The notes beneath the pieces were generated by a model. It had not been told where the DNA came from. It did not search any database and saw only the letters and a program-made list of their open reading frames with translations. DNA of 64,000 nt, from NCBI GenBank assembly GCA_030690365.1, contig JAUYGX010000023.1:62001-126000 (forward strand), given 5' to 3'. A program made the translations under genes and the position numbers. Position 1 is the first letter of the stretch. Every line of letters begins with the position of its first letter. This stretch comes from Bacteroidales bacterium (GTDB lineage: Bacteria > Bacteroidota > Bacteroidia > Bacteroidales > F082). This document shows, one piece after another, positions 9,268 to 18,317 of the stretch.

Positions 9268-10398
9268 TTACAATCGTGTGGTTACCTTGGCTACCATGGT
9301 GTTTTTCCAGGAAGCAAAGTCTCCCGCAATAATATGCTCCCGTGCCTGACGAACCAACCAAAGATAAAAAGCCAGGTTGTGCTGGCTGGCTATCATGGCA
9401 CCCAGGATTTCTTTGGAAATAATCAGATGCCGCAAATAAGCTTTGGTGTATTGGCTATCAACCATCGAAACGCCATTTGTATCAAGCGGACTAAAATCAT
9501 CACGCCACTTTTCATTTTTTATATTGATGATTCCTTCGCTTGTAAAAAGCATACCATTTCTTCCATTCCGGGTGGGCATCACACAATCGAACATATCAAT
9601 GCCCAGGGCAATGCTTTTAAGTATGTTGGCCGGTGTTCCAACTCCCATCAGATAACGCGGTTTATCGGCTGGCAGTATGCGACATACCAAATCCGTCATT
9701 TCGTACATGTCGTCCACCGGTTCTCCAACTGATAAGCCTCCAATGGCATTGCCATCTGCCCCTTTAGAAGCAATATATTCGGCCGATTTTATCCTTAAAT
9801 CCTTAAAGGTACTGCCCTGTACAATGGGAAACAAACTTTGATGGTAACCATACAATGGTTCGGTATTTTTAACCTGATCCACACACCGATCGAGCCAGTG
9901 GTGGGTAATTTCGAGTGAATTGGCTGCATACTGATAATCACAAGGATAAGGCGTACATTCGTCGAAAGCCATGATAATATCGGCACCGATGGTCCTTTCG
10001 ATGTCCATCACCCTTTCGGGAGTAAAATTATGCTTCGACCCATCGATGTGCGATTGAAAAACAACTCCTTCTCTGGTAAGTTTTCTCCGTTCGGCCAGTG
10101 AATACACCTGATAACCGCCACTATCGGTCAATATGGGACGATCCCATCCATTAAATTGATGCAATCCACCGGCTTTTTTCAAGACATCCAGACCCGGCCT
10201 TAAATACAGATGATAGGTGTTGCCCAGAATGATTTCTGCCTTCACATCCTGTTTCACATCCTGAATGTGGAGTCCCTTTACCGAACCTGCTGTCCCCACG
10301 GGCATAAATATAGGTGTATGGATTGTACCGTGATCAGTGGTTAATTCGCCTGCTCTGGCTGCACTTTTAGGGTCTTTGGATAATAACTTAAACTCCAT
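9268..10398 (-). CDS. tgt: tRNA-guanine transglycosylase
   Basis: The enzyme exchanges guanine for a queuosine precursor at the wobble position of GUN tRNAs. The ATG at 10398 gives a 376-residue protein opening MEFKLLSKDPKSAARAGEL, as in the family; the longer frame would add six residues. The active-site blocks are clear: LTDSGGYQVYSL, GLSVGEP, RYLMGVGTP and DMFDCVMPTRNGRNG. The usual CxCxxC zinc site before the AYLRHL block is missing: the positions hold G309, S311 and D314, while the partner H in SQHNLAFY remains. I recall this as frequent in Bacteroidota enzymes. It heads an operon with the Lpt permease. Confidence 0.95.
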   Translation of the reverse strand: MEFKLLSKDPKSAARAGELTTDHGTIHTPIFMPVGTAGSVKGLHIQDVKQDVKAEIILGNTYHLYLRPGLDVLKKAGGLHQFNGWDRPILTDSGGYQVYSLAERRKLTREGVVFQSHIDGSKHNFTPERVMDIERTIGADIIMAFDECTPYPCDYQYAANSLEITHHWLDRCVDQVKNTEPLYGYHQSLFPIVQGSTFKDLRIKSAEYIASKGADGNAIGGLSVGEPVDDMYEMTDLVCRILPADKPRYLMGVGTPANILKSIALGIDMFDCVMPTRNGRNGMLFTSEGIINIKNEKWRDDFSPLDTNGVSMVDSQYTKAYLRHLIISKEILGAMIASQHNLAFYLWLVRQAREHIIAGDFASWKNTMVAKVTTRL

Positions 10399-10413
10399 CA
10401 ATAAAATTTTGCG

Positions 10414-10421
10414 CAAAGATA
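10414..10421 (-). promoter_or_regulatory. -7 box of tgt promoter
   Basis: On the minus strand this reads TATCTTTG, matching TAnnTTTG, 16 bp before the tgt ATG. The closeness supports the ATG at 10398 over the one at 10416. No clear -33 TTTG is seen. Confidence 0.45.
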
Positions 10422-10442
10422 GGTGAATTCGCCTAAGTTGAA

Positions 10443-10450
10443 TAAATTTG
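10443..10450 (+). promoter_or_regulatory. -7 box of the glycosyltransferase-sigma operon
   Basis: TAAATTTG matches the TAnnTTTG consensus and ends 15 bp before the glycosyltransferase ATG. It lies back to back with the tgt -7 box, giving a compact divergent promoter region. No good -33 element is visible. Confidence 0.4.
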
Positions 10451-10465
10451 GACCTTTAAACGACT

Positions 10466-11608
10466 ATGTCCATATTAACTGAAATTTCGACCACCTCTCT
10501 GGTGTTGCTTGCCATCCTGGCCTTTGCAACTTTCACTCAATTAATCTATTACTGGTTGGTTTTTGTACGACTGGCCTTCTATAAGCGATCGGTGGCGAAC
10601 GTAAGTGATAGAGGAAAGCCACCCGGTGTGTCTATTGTGATGAGTGCACGCGACGAATATCACCACCTGGTAAAAAATCTACCTGCATTGCTTGCTCAGG
10701 ATTACCCGGATTTTGAAGTGGTGGTGGTAAACCATACTTCATCCGATGAAACCGCTTCATTGCTCAAAGAGCTTGCACCTTTTCACCCGAATTTAAAAGT
10801 GGTGAACATCGAACAGGAGCTCAATTTCTTCAAGGGCAAAAAATTTCCCTTATCCATTGGCATCAAATCCGCTAAAAATGATTTGTTGCTGCTGACCGAT
10901 GCCGATTGCAAACCTGCTTCAAACCAGTGGATAAAACACGTGGTGCAACATTATGATACAAAAACAGAAGTCGTTTTGGGATATGGTCCGTACGACAAAC
11001 AAAAGGGGCTGTTGAATTTACTCATTAGATACGAAACCTTTATCGTGGCGATGCAATACCTTTCGTATGCCCTGGCCGGAATCCCTTATATGGGTGTCGG
11101 CAGAAATTTAAGCTATCGCAAGTCGTTGTTTATCAAAAACAAAGGGTTTACGTCTCATTATAGAATCAGTTCAGGTGATGATGATTTGTTTATCAACAAG
11201 GTGGCTAACCGGCGCAATACCACCATCGAAATCTATCCTGAAAGTTTTGTATATTCTGAGCCGAAAACCACTTTCACGGGTTATTTCAGACAAAAACGAC
11301 GTCACCTGACTACCGGAAAATATTACAAAGCCAAATTCAAATGGCTTCTTGGCCTATTTAGTTTTACGCAAACACTTTTTTGGGTAATGTTTATTTTGTT
11401 GTTAAGTCTTAACATTCAACCCATCCTGGTTTTGTCGCTGTTTTTGCTTAAGCTCACTACCAACCTCATCATACAAAAAAAAGTAGCCTCCCGTCTTGGC
11501 GAGCCTCATTTATTACTATTTTCGCTGGCAATTGAACCGGTATATGTGATTTTAATTCCGGCGATTACATTGCTCAGTTCGATTAACCAGCCGAAAGCAT
11601 GGAAGTAA
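10466..11608 (+). CDS. Membrane-anchored family 2 glycosyltransferase
   Basis: A GT-A fold transferase of 380 residues. An N-terminal helix (about 10-35) is followed by the catalytic domain starting PPGVSIVMSARDE. The metal-binding DxD is D145/D147 in LLTDADCKP. The acceptor-side motif SGDDDLFI and QKRRH lie further on, and two or three helices end the protein. The pattern resembles processive or membrane GT2 enzymes, but the sugar and acceptor are not known. Its last 10 bases overlap the start of the sigma factor gene, so the two genes are translationally linked. Confidence 0.85.
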   Translation: MSILTEISTTSLVLLAILAFATFTQLIYYWLVFVRLAFYKRSVANVSDRGKPPGVSIVMSARDEYHHLVKNLPALLAQDYPDFEVVVVNHTSSDETASLLKELAPFHPNLKVVNIEQELNFFKGKKFPLSIGIKSAKNDLLLLTDADCKPASNQWIKHVVQHYDTKTEVVLGYGPYDKQKGLLNLLIRYETFIVAMQYLSYALAGIPYMGVGRNLSYRKSLFIKNKGFTSHYRISSGDDDLFINKVANRRNTTIEIYPESFVYSEPKTTFTGYFRQKRRHLTTGKYYKAKFKWLLGLFSFTQTLFWVMFILLLSLNIQPILVLSLFLLKLTTNLIIQKKVASRLGEPHLLLFSLAIEPVYVILIPAITLLSSINQPKAWK

Positions 11609-12198
11609 CTGCACAACTTACCGAAAAGGGTCAACGCGACTACGTACTCATCAAAAGGGCATTGGAAGCCAATGACCAGTATGCCTATGCCGATTTGATG
11701 CACCATTATCGCGATAGTTTGTACTTCATGATGTTAAAGATGACCAACGACCCAACCGATGCCGAGGATCTCACCATCGAAGCTTTTGGAAAAGCATTTA
11801 AAAACCTCAATCAATATACTTCTGATTTTGCATTCAGTACCTGGTTGTTTAAAATCGCCACCAACAACTGCATCGATTTTATGCGTAAAAAGCGCAAAAA
11901 CGAACAAACCATCACCATCGGACCCGAAGCCGAAACCATGCAAAATACCGCACCGGACTTTGGCCCTGATCCTGAAGAACAACTTATTATCAGCCAGAAG
12001 ATTACCCTTATCCGTGAAGTGGTTCAGAAACTCAAACCACATTACAAAAAACTCATCGAACTCAGGTATTTCAAGGAATATTCCTATGAAGAGATTGTGG
12101 AAGAACTCGACCTGCCGCTTGGAACCGTAAAGGCACAACTGTTCCGGTCGCGTGAGTTTTTATTTAATGTGATGAAGAACGATCAGGAGAGAATTTAG
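11599..12198 (+). CDS. ECF-type RNA polymerase sigma factor
   Basis: The 199-residue protein has region 2 (about 30-100, with DAEDLTIEAFGKAF and FSTWLFKIATNNCIDFMRKK) and region 4 (about 140-195, with YKKLIELRYFKEYSYEEI and LPLGTVKAQLFRSREFL). The linker contains an acidic stretch. No anti-sigma factor gene follows; the next genes are a toxin-antitoxin pair on the other strand. It overlaps the glycosyltransferase by 10 bp. An ECF sigma factor works with PorX in Porphyromonas gingivalis, and porX is present elsewhere in this window, but any link is only a hypothesis. Confidence 0.9.
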   Translation: MEVTAQLTEKGQRDYVLIKRALEANDQYAYADLMHHYRDSLYFMMLKMTNDPTDAEDLTIEAFGKAFKNLNQYTSDFAFSTWLFKIATNNCIDFMRKKRKNEQTITIGPEAETMQNTAPDFGPDPEEQLIISQKITLIREVVQKLKPHYKKLIELRYFKEYSYEEIVEELDLPLGTVKAQLFRSREFLFNVMKNDQERI

Positions 12199-12399
12199 GA
12201 AGTCGGAAGCGGGAAGTCTGATACATAAATCTGGCTTACCATGAATCTGTTGCGAGCAGGAGGCTTTATTTTGTCAACATGACAGGGAGTAAAAGAATGC
12301 CGGCATTTGGTGGAGATAAAGAAAAACAGGACAGAATTAGTGTATTGTACTGTGTAAGATACAAAAATCTGATTAGCCAGCCTATTACAACTATTTTGT

Positions 12400-12710
12400 T
12401 CAGGCAGTCGTGTTTTTCATATTATGAATATTCTGTCGGTTGTTGAATAAATAAACTAAGGTTATTCTCGTTTCTGATATTTCGTAGAAAATGGTAGTCT
12501 GTTTGCTTAATACAGCTTTTCTTAGTCTTGGGTTATAATCTGATTTTGGAAATAATTTCGGGTTACTGGTTATCAGTTTAAGTTGTTTACTCAGCTGGTT
12601 TTTAAATTTGTCCACTTCTCGCTGTGTCCACCGATTTTGTAAATAATCTAATATCGACTCGAGATTATTGATGGCTCATCTGACCAGAATAATTTATAAT
12701 GATAAGCCAT
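12400..12710 (-). pseudogene. RelE/ParE-type toxin gene with a one-base frameshift
   Basis: From the ATG at 12710 the minus strand reads MAYHYKLFWSDE, then leaves frame near 12674. One base later the other frame continues AINNLESILDYLQNRWT and runs to the stop at 12400 through NPRLRKAVLSKQTTIFYEI, which is RelE/ParE-like. Adding one G (GAGGCC instead of GAGCC) would restore a protein of about 103 residues. The start overlaps the antitoxin gene end by 17 bp, as is normal for such pairs. A GTG at 12615 could only make an N-terminally truncated 71-residue product. A sequencing error is the main alternative. Confidence 0.75.
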
Positions 12711-12927
12711 ATTTATGCGCTATTTCGGAATGAGGAGTTACCTTACCTAAATCAATATCACTAAGTCCCCTTTCAATACCCATTTTTTGTTCATTTGTCA
12801 AATCAAACCACCAATCTTGATTATTCTTACGTGATTCTTTTACAATTTTCAGAAAATCAAGGGTGTCATCATCATCGAGCTGTGTTAACCACTCAATCAG
12901 TTCAAGTTTTATTGCATCGTGTCCCAT
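12694..12927 (-). CDS. Antitoxin of the adjacent RelE/ParE-type toxin
   Basis: A small acidic protein of 77 residues, opening MGHDAIKLELIEWLTQL and ending with HSEIAHKYGLSL. It precedes and overlaps the toxin gene, the usual antitoxin position. I choose the ATG at 12927 over 12945 because a TAnnTTTG box (TACTTTTG on the minus strand, 12943-12950) covers the upstream ATG and would place the transcript start downstream of it. The protein appears intact although the toxin is broken. The exact antitoxin family is not certain; the central part with RKNNQDWWFDL and GIERGLSDIDLGKV resembles short Bacteroidota addiction-module components. Confidence 0.7.
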   Translation of the reverse strand: MGHDAIKLELIEWLTQLDDDDTLDFLKIVKESRKNNQDWWFDLTNEQKMGIERGLSDIDLGKVTPHSEIAHKYGLSL

Positions 12928-12942
12928 ATCATTTCGTTTTTT

Positions 12943-12950
12943 CAAAAGTA
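12943..12950 (-). promoter_or_regulatory. -7 box of the toxin-antitoxin pair
   Basis: The minus strand reads TACTTTTG. Its distance to the ATG at 12927 gives a very short leader, and it excludes the ATG at 12945 as start. No clear -33 element. Confidence 0.4.
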
Positions 12951-13060
12951 CAAAAAAAAGAATCGTACTGACGTTTCTTTTGCTGTACAGCTACGCATTT
13001 TAAACACTCAATCGGGTTTTATACTAATTTTGCTACTTTCAAATCAAACCTTATCAGGTC

Positions 13061-15067
13061 ATGAACGAATTTCAGGAAGCAATTTTAAAGGGGATTCCAA
13101 CCAAATTGCCCGCAAAAAAACCACTCGATCCCAATGTAAGTCACGCACCAAAACGCAAGGATATTTTAACTCCCGCCGAAAAAAAACTGGCGTTGATGAA
13201 TGCTTTGAGGTATTTTCCCAAAGAAAACCACGACCTGCTGGCTCCGGAGTTTTTGGAAGAATTAAATACCTATGGGAGAATATACATGTACCGCTTGCGA
13301 CCTGATTATAAGATGGTTGCGCGCAACCTGGAAGCCTACCCGCACCAAAGCAAACAGGCTGCCGCCATCATGCTGATGATCCAAAACAACCTGGATCCGG
13401 CAGTGGCACAACATCCCCACGAACTCATTACCTATGGCGGAAATGGTGCGGTATTTCAAAATTGGGCGCAATACCTGCTCACCATGCAATACCTCGCCAC
13501 CATGACCAACGAACAAACCCTGGCCATGTATTCGGGCCATCCCATGGGCTTGTTCCCTTCCCATACGGAAGCACCCCGCGTGGTGGTAACCAATGGCATG
13601 GTAATTCCAAATTACTCAAAACCAGACGACTGGGAACGAATGAATGCGCTGGGCGTTTCACAGTACGGCCAAATGACGGCAGGGTCGTATATGTACATCG
13701 GTCCACAAGGAATTGTTCATGGCACCACCATCACCGTGATGAATGCGGCCAGAAAAGTGGCTGCTCCCGGAGAAAATCCTTTTGCAGGGAAGCTTTTCGT
13801 TACTTCCGGCCTTGGCGGGATGTCGGGTGCACAGCCCAAAGCCGGCAACATTTCAGGTGTGATAACGGTAGCCGCCGAAATCAACCCCAAAGCGTCCCGG
13901 AAACGGCACGAACAAGGTTGGGTGGATGAACTTTTCAGCGACCTGGATAAACTGGTGATACGGGTACATGAAGCAAAAGAGAAAAAAGAAGTGGTTTCCA
14001 TTGCTTATGAAGGCAATGTGGTAGATGTGTGGGAGAAATTCAACCAGGAAAACATAAAAATTGATCTGGGTTCAGATCAGACCTCCCTGCACAATCCTTG
14101 GGCAGGCGGTTATTATCCTGTTGGGTTGACTTTTGAGGAAGCCAATCGCATGATGGCTGACAATCCGGCACAATTCAAAGAAGAGGTTCATGCGTCGCTT
14201 CGCCGGCAGGCCGATGCCATCAACAAACATGCGGACAGAGGTACGTATTTCTTTGATTATGGAAATGCCTTTTTGCTGGAGGCATCGCGTGCCGGAGCGG
14301 ATGTGATGTCAGCAGATGGACTTACCTTTAAATATCCCTCTTATGTTCAGGACATTATGGGACCCATGTTTTTTGATTATGGGTTCGGACCCTTTCGCTG
14401 GGTCTGTACCTCCGGGAAACCGGAAGACCTTGAAACCACGGATCAAATTGCCTGTGAAGTATTGGAAGAACTGATTAAATCGTCACCCGAAGACATCCAA
14501 AGCCAGATGGCCGACAACGTGCAATGGATTAAAGGAGCCAAACAGAATAAACTGGTGGTAGGGTCGCAGGCCAGGATTTTGTATGCCGATTCCATTGGGC
14601 GTATCCGCATAGCCGAAGCCTTCAACAAGGCCATTGGTGCCGGGAAAATTACAGGTCCTGTTGTATTGGGCCGCGATCACCACGATGTGAGTGGTACGGA
14701 TTCACCTTTCAGAGAAACCTCCAATATTTACGATGGATCGAGTTTTACAGCCGACATGGCCATTCAGAATGTGATAGGCGATTCCTTTCGGGGTGCCACC
14801 TGGGTTTCCATTCACAATGGTGGCGGCGTTGGCTGGGGCGAAGTGATCAACGGGGGATTTGGTATGTTGCTCGACGGTACCAAAGAAGCCGACAAACGCT
14901 TGAAAAACATGTTGTTTTGGGATGTAAACAATGGAATTTCGCGCCGCAGCTGGGCACGCAATGAGGGTGCAGTAAAGGCCATTTCACGGGCCATGTTGGA
15001 GAATCCGAATTTAAAGGTTACTCTGCCCAATTTAGTTGATGACGAGTTGATTAATGGGCTTTTTTAA
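13061..15067 (+). CDS. hutU: Urocanate hydratase
   Basis: The enzyme converts urocanate to imidazolonepropionate, the second step of histidine degradation, using tightly bound NAD as electrophile. At 668 residues it is the longer form of the family. Visible blocks include LITYGGNGAVFQNWAQY, the nucleotide-binding TSGLGGMSGAQPKAG (about 248-262) and the active-site block FRWVCTSGKPEDL with C449, the counterpart of the essential cysteine. The C-terminal GGVGWGEVINGGFG is also typical. No other hut genes lie in the window, so the pathway is split or the remaining genes are elsewhere. A TAATTTTG box at 13025-13032 may be its -7 element. Confidence 0.96.
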   Translation: MNEFQEAILKGIPTKLPAKKPLDPNVSHAPKRKDILTPAEKKLALMNALRYFPKENHDLLAPEFLEELNTYGRIYMYRLRPDYKMVARNLEAYPHQSKQAAAIMLMIQNNLDPAVAQHPHELITYGGNGAVFQNWAQYLLTMQYLATMTNEQTLAMYSGHPMGLFPSHTEAPRVVVTNGMVIPNYSKPDDWERMNALGVSQYGQMTAGSYMYIGPQGIVHGTTITVMNAARKVAAPGENPFAGKLFVTSGLGGMSGAQPKAGNISGVITVAAEINPKASRKRHEQGWVDELFSDLDKLVIRVHEAKEKKEVVSIAYEGNVVDVWEKFNQENIKIDLGSDQTSLHNPWAGGYYPVGLTFEEANRMMADNPAQFKEEVHASLRRQADAINKHADRGTYFFDYGNAFLLEASRAGADVMSADGLTFKYPSYVQDIMGPMFFDYGFGPFRWVCTSGKPEDLETTDQIACEVLEELIKSSPEDIQSQMADNVQWIKGAKQNKLVVGSQARILYADSIGRIRIAEAFNKAIGAGKITGPVVLGRDHHDVSGTDSPFRETSNIYDGSSFTADMAIQNVIGDSFRGATWVSIHNGGGVGWGEVINGGFGMLLDGTKEADKRLKNMLFWDVNNGISRRSWARNEGAVKAISRAMLENPNLKVTLPNLVDDELINGLF

Positions 15068-15119
15068 TAAGTTCAAATGACAAATTGATGTGTCGCCAGA
15101 ATTTAAAACAAACTCCTGT

Positions 15120-16523
15120 ATGCTGAAAGTAATAAAAGACATTCGGATTTGGATATTCTTGTTTTTTTTGATCAGGATGTACGGCATCACGCTCCCTCCT
15201 CTCGACAAAGGCCATAATTGGAGACAAACCACGGTAACAATGGTAGCGCGTAATTTTGTCGAAACGGAAGCCAATATTTTTTATCCACGCATTGACTTTG
15301 CAGGCGAAAAAACCGGGATTACCGGTATGGAATTTCCCTTATTGAACTATCTGATCTATCTGTTTTCGATGCTGTTTGGTTACGATCATTGGTATGGCAG
15401 ACTTATTAACCTAATGATTTCGAGTGCAGGAATTTGGTATTTCTTTCTTCTGGTAAGAAAGTATTTTAATGAACGGATGGCGTTCAACGCATCTATAATC
15501 CTGCTTTCATCAATCTGGTTTGCCTATTCCAGAAAAATTATGCCCGACACATTTTCCACCTCGCTGATCCTGGCTGGTTTGTATTATGGCACCAACTACC
15601 TTGACAGAAAATCGTCACTGTCAAATTTATTGGCGGCGTTTGGTTTGTTGCTGGCAGGAACTATGTCGAAACTTCCTTCGGCCTGTTTGTTAGGCATTTT
15701 CATTCCAATATTTTTTTTAAAAGATATCACATTCAAACGAAAAATCAGTCTGGCCTCCATGCTCCTGCTGGTCATGGTACCGGTTATCATTTGGTATTTC
15801 TACTGGGTACCCTTCTTGGTGGAAGAATATGGATTTTGGCATTTCTTCATGGGAAAAGGAATGCTTGAAGGGGCTGGTGAAGTTGTTGCTTACTGGAATG
15901 AATCTTTAAAAAAATTTTATGAAAATGCCCTGATGTTCATTGGATTTGGAGCATTTCTTGCCGGTTTCTTTCTGGCATTTTTTCAACGAAACAAGAAACT
16001 GCTGACCGTATTTTGTTTCACTTTCTTCCCGTTTCTGCTTATTGTTTTCAAGTCTGGAGCCACTTTTGCCCTTCACAGTTATTACATCATCCCTTTTGTT
16101 CCGGTCATGGCGCTGGTGAGTGGTTATGCCTTGTCGTTGATTAGAAAACGATGGATCGTTGTTGTCATTCTTATTGCAATCGGAGCAGAAGGTATTCTCA
16201 ATCAGCAACACGATTTTAGGCTAAGAGAGAGCGATCTACCCATTGTTGATCTGGAACAGGTGCTTGATACTTTTTCACAGCGCAGCGACTTGATATTGAT
16301 CAACAGCGGTGATTACCCCACTCCCTTGTACTTTGCTCACCGAAAAGGATGGATAGCTCCCAATGAAAATATTGTACGATCGGCCTACCGCGATGATCTG
16401 GTATCGAAGGGATTAAAGTACATCGTTATCCTGAAGCAGGCTTTTGGAACCTCCATTGAAATCCCTGAAGCTGTTGTATTTGAGAATGAAAACTACACCA
16501 TTTACCACCTTGATGACCGCTAA
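15120..16523 (+). CDS. Multi-helix membrane glycosyltransferase, ArnT/PMT-like
   Basis: An integral membrane protein with about ten to twelve helices in the first 360 residues and a soluble C-terminal domain. The first extracytoplasmic loop contains LDKGHNWRQTTVTM, with the acidic residue and charged pattern typical of GT39/GT83-like polyprenyl-phosphate-dependent transferases. I use the ATG at 15120; an in-frame GTG at 15090 is possible. Its stop overlaps the following hydrolase by 11 bp, so the two are one operon. The sugar donor and target are unknown. Confidence 0.75.
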   Translation: MLKVIKDIRIWIFLFFLIRMYGITLPPLDKGHNWRQTTVTMVARNFVETEANIFYPRIDFAGEKTGITGMEFPLLNYLIYLFSMLFGYDHWYGRLINLMISSAGIWYFFLLVRKYFNERMAFNASIILLSSIWFAYSRKIMPDTFSTSLILAGLYYGTNYLDRKSSLSNLLAAFGLLLAGTMSKLPSACLLGIFIPIFFLKDITFKRKISLASMLLLVMVPVIIWYFYWVPFLVEEYGFWHFFMGKGMLEGAGEVVAYWNESLKKFYENALMFIGFGAFLAGFFLAFFQRNKKLLTVFCFTFFPFLLIVFKSGATFALHSYYIIPFVPVMALVSGYALSLIRKRWIVVVILIAIGAEGILNQQHDFRLRESDLPIVDLEQVLDTFSQRSDLILINSGDYPTPLYFAHRKGWIAPNENIVRSAYRDDLVSKGLKYIVILKQAFGTSIEIPEAVVFENENYTIYHLDDR

Positions 16524-17208
16524 AATTATTCCTTTAAGAGCCGGAGTTGGAAATTGCTACCTGATAATTCATCCAGATGGATTCTTTTTGGTGGATACAG
16601 GAAGTCCGGGTTATGGGGAAAAAATCATTAAAAGCATTACTTCCAGAGGACTGAATTTTAAAGAATTACAGTTTATCTTTCTTACCCACACCCATTACGA
16701 TCATGCCGGTAATGCCCGCTTTTTGAAAGAAGTGAGTGGTGCCCCATTGATAGTCCATAAAAGTGAAGCCGGGTTCCTGAAAAATGGGTGGCATGAAGTT
16801 CCATATGGAACCAACCCTGTGTTTAAAATGATTTCCATGCTTGGAAGAAAATATAGTCCTTCACATGCCCGATTTGAAGCAGCAGAACCAGATGTTTTAT
16901 ATAATAGTCAGTTTTCTACCATTGAGTTGGGTGCGCCAGCCACCATTGTACATACACCGGGACATACAATGGGTTCGTCCACATTGATTTTCGGTAAACA
17001 GGCCTTCGTTGGCGATAGCATGGTAAACGTTGCAGGTTGGATTTGGCCGCCTTTTGCCAATGATGAAACAGAATTGCTAAAAAGCTGGAAAATTTTGGCA
17101 GAGATGGAAGTTGAATTTTTCTATCCGGCACACGGAAAACGACTTAAGAAAGCTGCTTTCCTGGAGGCATCGTCAAAAAAAAAAGGGGTAATGGAAAAAA
17201 CTTATTGA
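16513..17208 (+). CDS. Metallo-beta-lactamase fold hydrolase
   Basis: A zinc hydrolase of 231 residues. The ATG at 16513, overlapping the preceding stop by 11 bp, opens directly into MTAKIIPLRAGVGNCYLI, a typical MBL strand. The zinc motif HTHYDH is at H59, H61, D63 and H64, followed by the ligands in HTPGHTMGS and GDSMV and the late YPAHGKR histidine. The substrate cannot be assigned from sequence. The last 7 bp overlap the end of the convergent FtsB-like gene. Confidence 0.9.
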   Translation: MTAKIIPLRAGVGNCYLIIHPDGFFLVDTGSPGYGEKIIKSITSRGLNFKELQFIFLTHTHYDHAGNARFLKEVSGAPLIVHKSEAGFLKNGWHEVPYGTNPVFKMISMLGRKYSPSHARFEAAEPDVLYNSQFSTIELGAPATIVHTPGHTMGSSTLIFGKQAFVGDSMVNVAGWIWPPFANDETELLKSWKILAEMEVEFFYPAHGKRLKKAAFLEASSKKKGVMEKTY

Positions 17209-17501
17209 TCCTTATCACGCACAATTACATAAACATCCTCATTGCTTTTCTTCATGTAATATTTCTCGCGTGCGTATTTCTCCAGGCTAACGGAGTCGTT
17301 TTCAAGCGTTTTGATGGCCTCATCTGTTTTGGCAATTTCACTTTGATAGTATTCCTTTTGGTTGTTCAGGTCATTTAAAGTATCACTTAACCTGTATTGC
17401 TCAATCATGCTTTCCTGATCGAAAAAAAGCACCCACAAGGCAAATAGCAAGGCAGTATAGAAATATTTGTTGTGAAGGTATTTTTTATAAAACATGGCCA
17501 T
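17202..17501 (-). CDS. FtsB/DivIC-like septum formation protein
   Basis: A 99-residue bitopic protein: a short basic N-terminus, one helix (about 15-28, YTALLFALWVLFF), a coiled coil (about 33-72) and a C-terminal block EKYAREKYYMKKSNEDVYVI, which matches the DivIC/FtsB pattern. Such proteins help assemble the division septum together with FtsL and FtsQ/DivIB. Two in-frame ATG codons, 17501 and 17495, are both possible starts. It converges on the hydrolase gene with a 7-bp overlap of the 3' ends. Confidence 0.82.
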   Translation of the reverse strand: MAMFYKKYLHNKYFYTALLFALWVLFFDQESMIEQYRLSDTLNDLNNQKEYYQSEIAKTDEAIKTLENDSVSLEKYAREKYYMKKSNEDVYVIVRDKDQ

Positions 17502-17703
17502 GCAATTTCAAACAAAGATAGGGTGACTTTAGAAGGTATGAGGCGTCAGGTGAAGTTTTTTTAAACTTCTTTTTGTTAATGCGCAGATCGTTGAATTACA
17601 ATTTACCCTGAAAGCAACAGCATCCTATTTGTGGTGTTTTGATTTTGTTGAAGTTCGAATCCGTGAAAACGGGATATATGGAAATCATTATCTTTACAGA
17701 AAA

Positions 17704-18219
17704 ATGGTTATGAAAAATATATTTTTATTGATAATAGTCCTGATTGGCCTGGTGGCCTGTAACAATAGCGAAACGAGACCGGTGCATTTTCCAAGTCATG
17801 CCTACACGGCAGCAAATGTGTCCATGGAAAGCACCGACACCACCCATTTGGTATATGTTCCTATTTATTCGGATATCTATCACAAGGATGGGTCGAAACG
17901 GATTCTGCTCACAGCTACCCTGAGTATACGCAATACAGATTTACACGAGACCTTATATTTGTTCAGCATCGATTATTACAACTCTGAAGGTGATCATATC
18001 AAAAATTATCTACAGGATCCACTACAGGTAAAGCCCATGGAATCGCTTGAATTTATTGTGGAGGAAAACGAAAAAATGGGTGGTGCCGGAGCGAATTTCC
18101 TGGTACATTATGGTGGTAAATACAACCTGAATCATCCGGTAATCCAGGCGGTGATGATTGGCACCTCAGGACAACAAGGTTTATCGTTTACCACCGATGC
18201 GGTGGATATTCATCCGTAA
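17704..18219 (+). CDS. DUF3124 domain lipoprotein
   Basis: A predicted lipoprotein of 171 residues. The ATG at 17704 (or 17710) opens a signal peptide ending in the lipobox LVAC, with the modified cysteine followed by NNSE. The mature part has YVPIYSDIYHKDG, TATLSIRNTD and GGAGANFLVHYGG, which match DUF3124. Members are small lipoproteins or periplasmic proteins of unknown function. The gene stands alone between a convergent division gene and the repeat region. Confidence 0.8.
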   Translation: MVMKNIFLLIIVLIGLVACNNSETRPVHFPSHAYTAANVSMESTDTTHLVYVPIYSDIYHKDGSKRILLTATLSIRNTDLHETLYLFSIDYYNSEGDHIKNYLQDPLQVKPMESLEFIVEENEKMGGAGANFLVHYGGKYNLNHPVIQAVMIGTSGQQGLSFTTDAVDIHP

Positions 18220-18317
18220 TGAACAACCAGAGCAATTAAAAGAAAACTATATTGTTAATCTCAGGTTTTTAATATTCCATTTTTACAATATTACAGTTGT
18301 GTAAACAAAAGGGAGGG

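Noticed and set aside
17640-17680. tRNA T-arm-like GTTCGAATCC
   Set aside because: No acceptor, D or anticodon arm can be folded around it.
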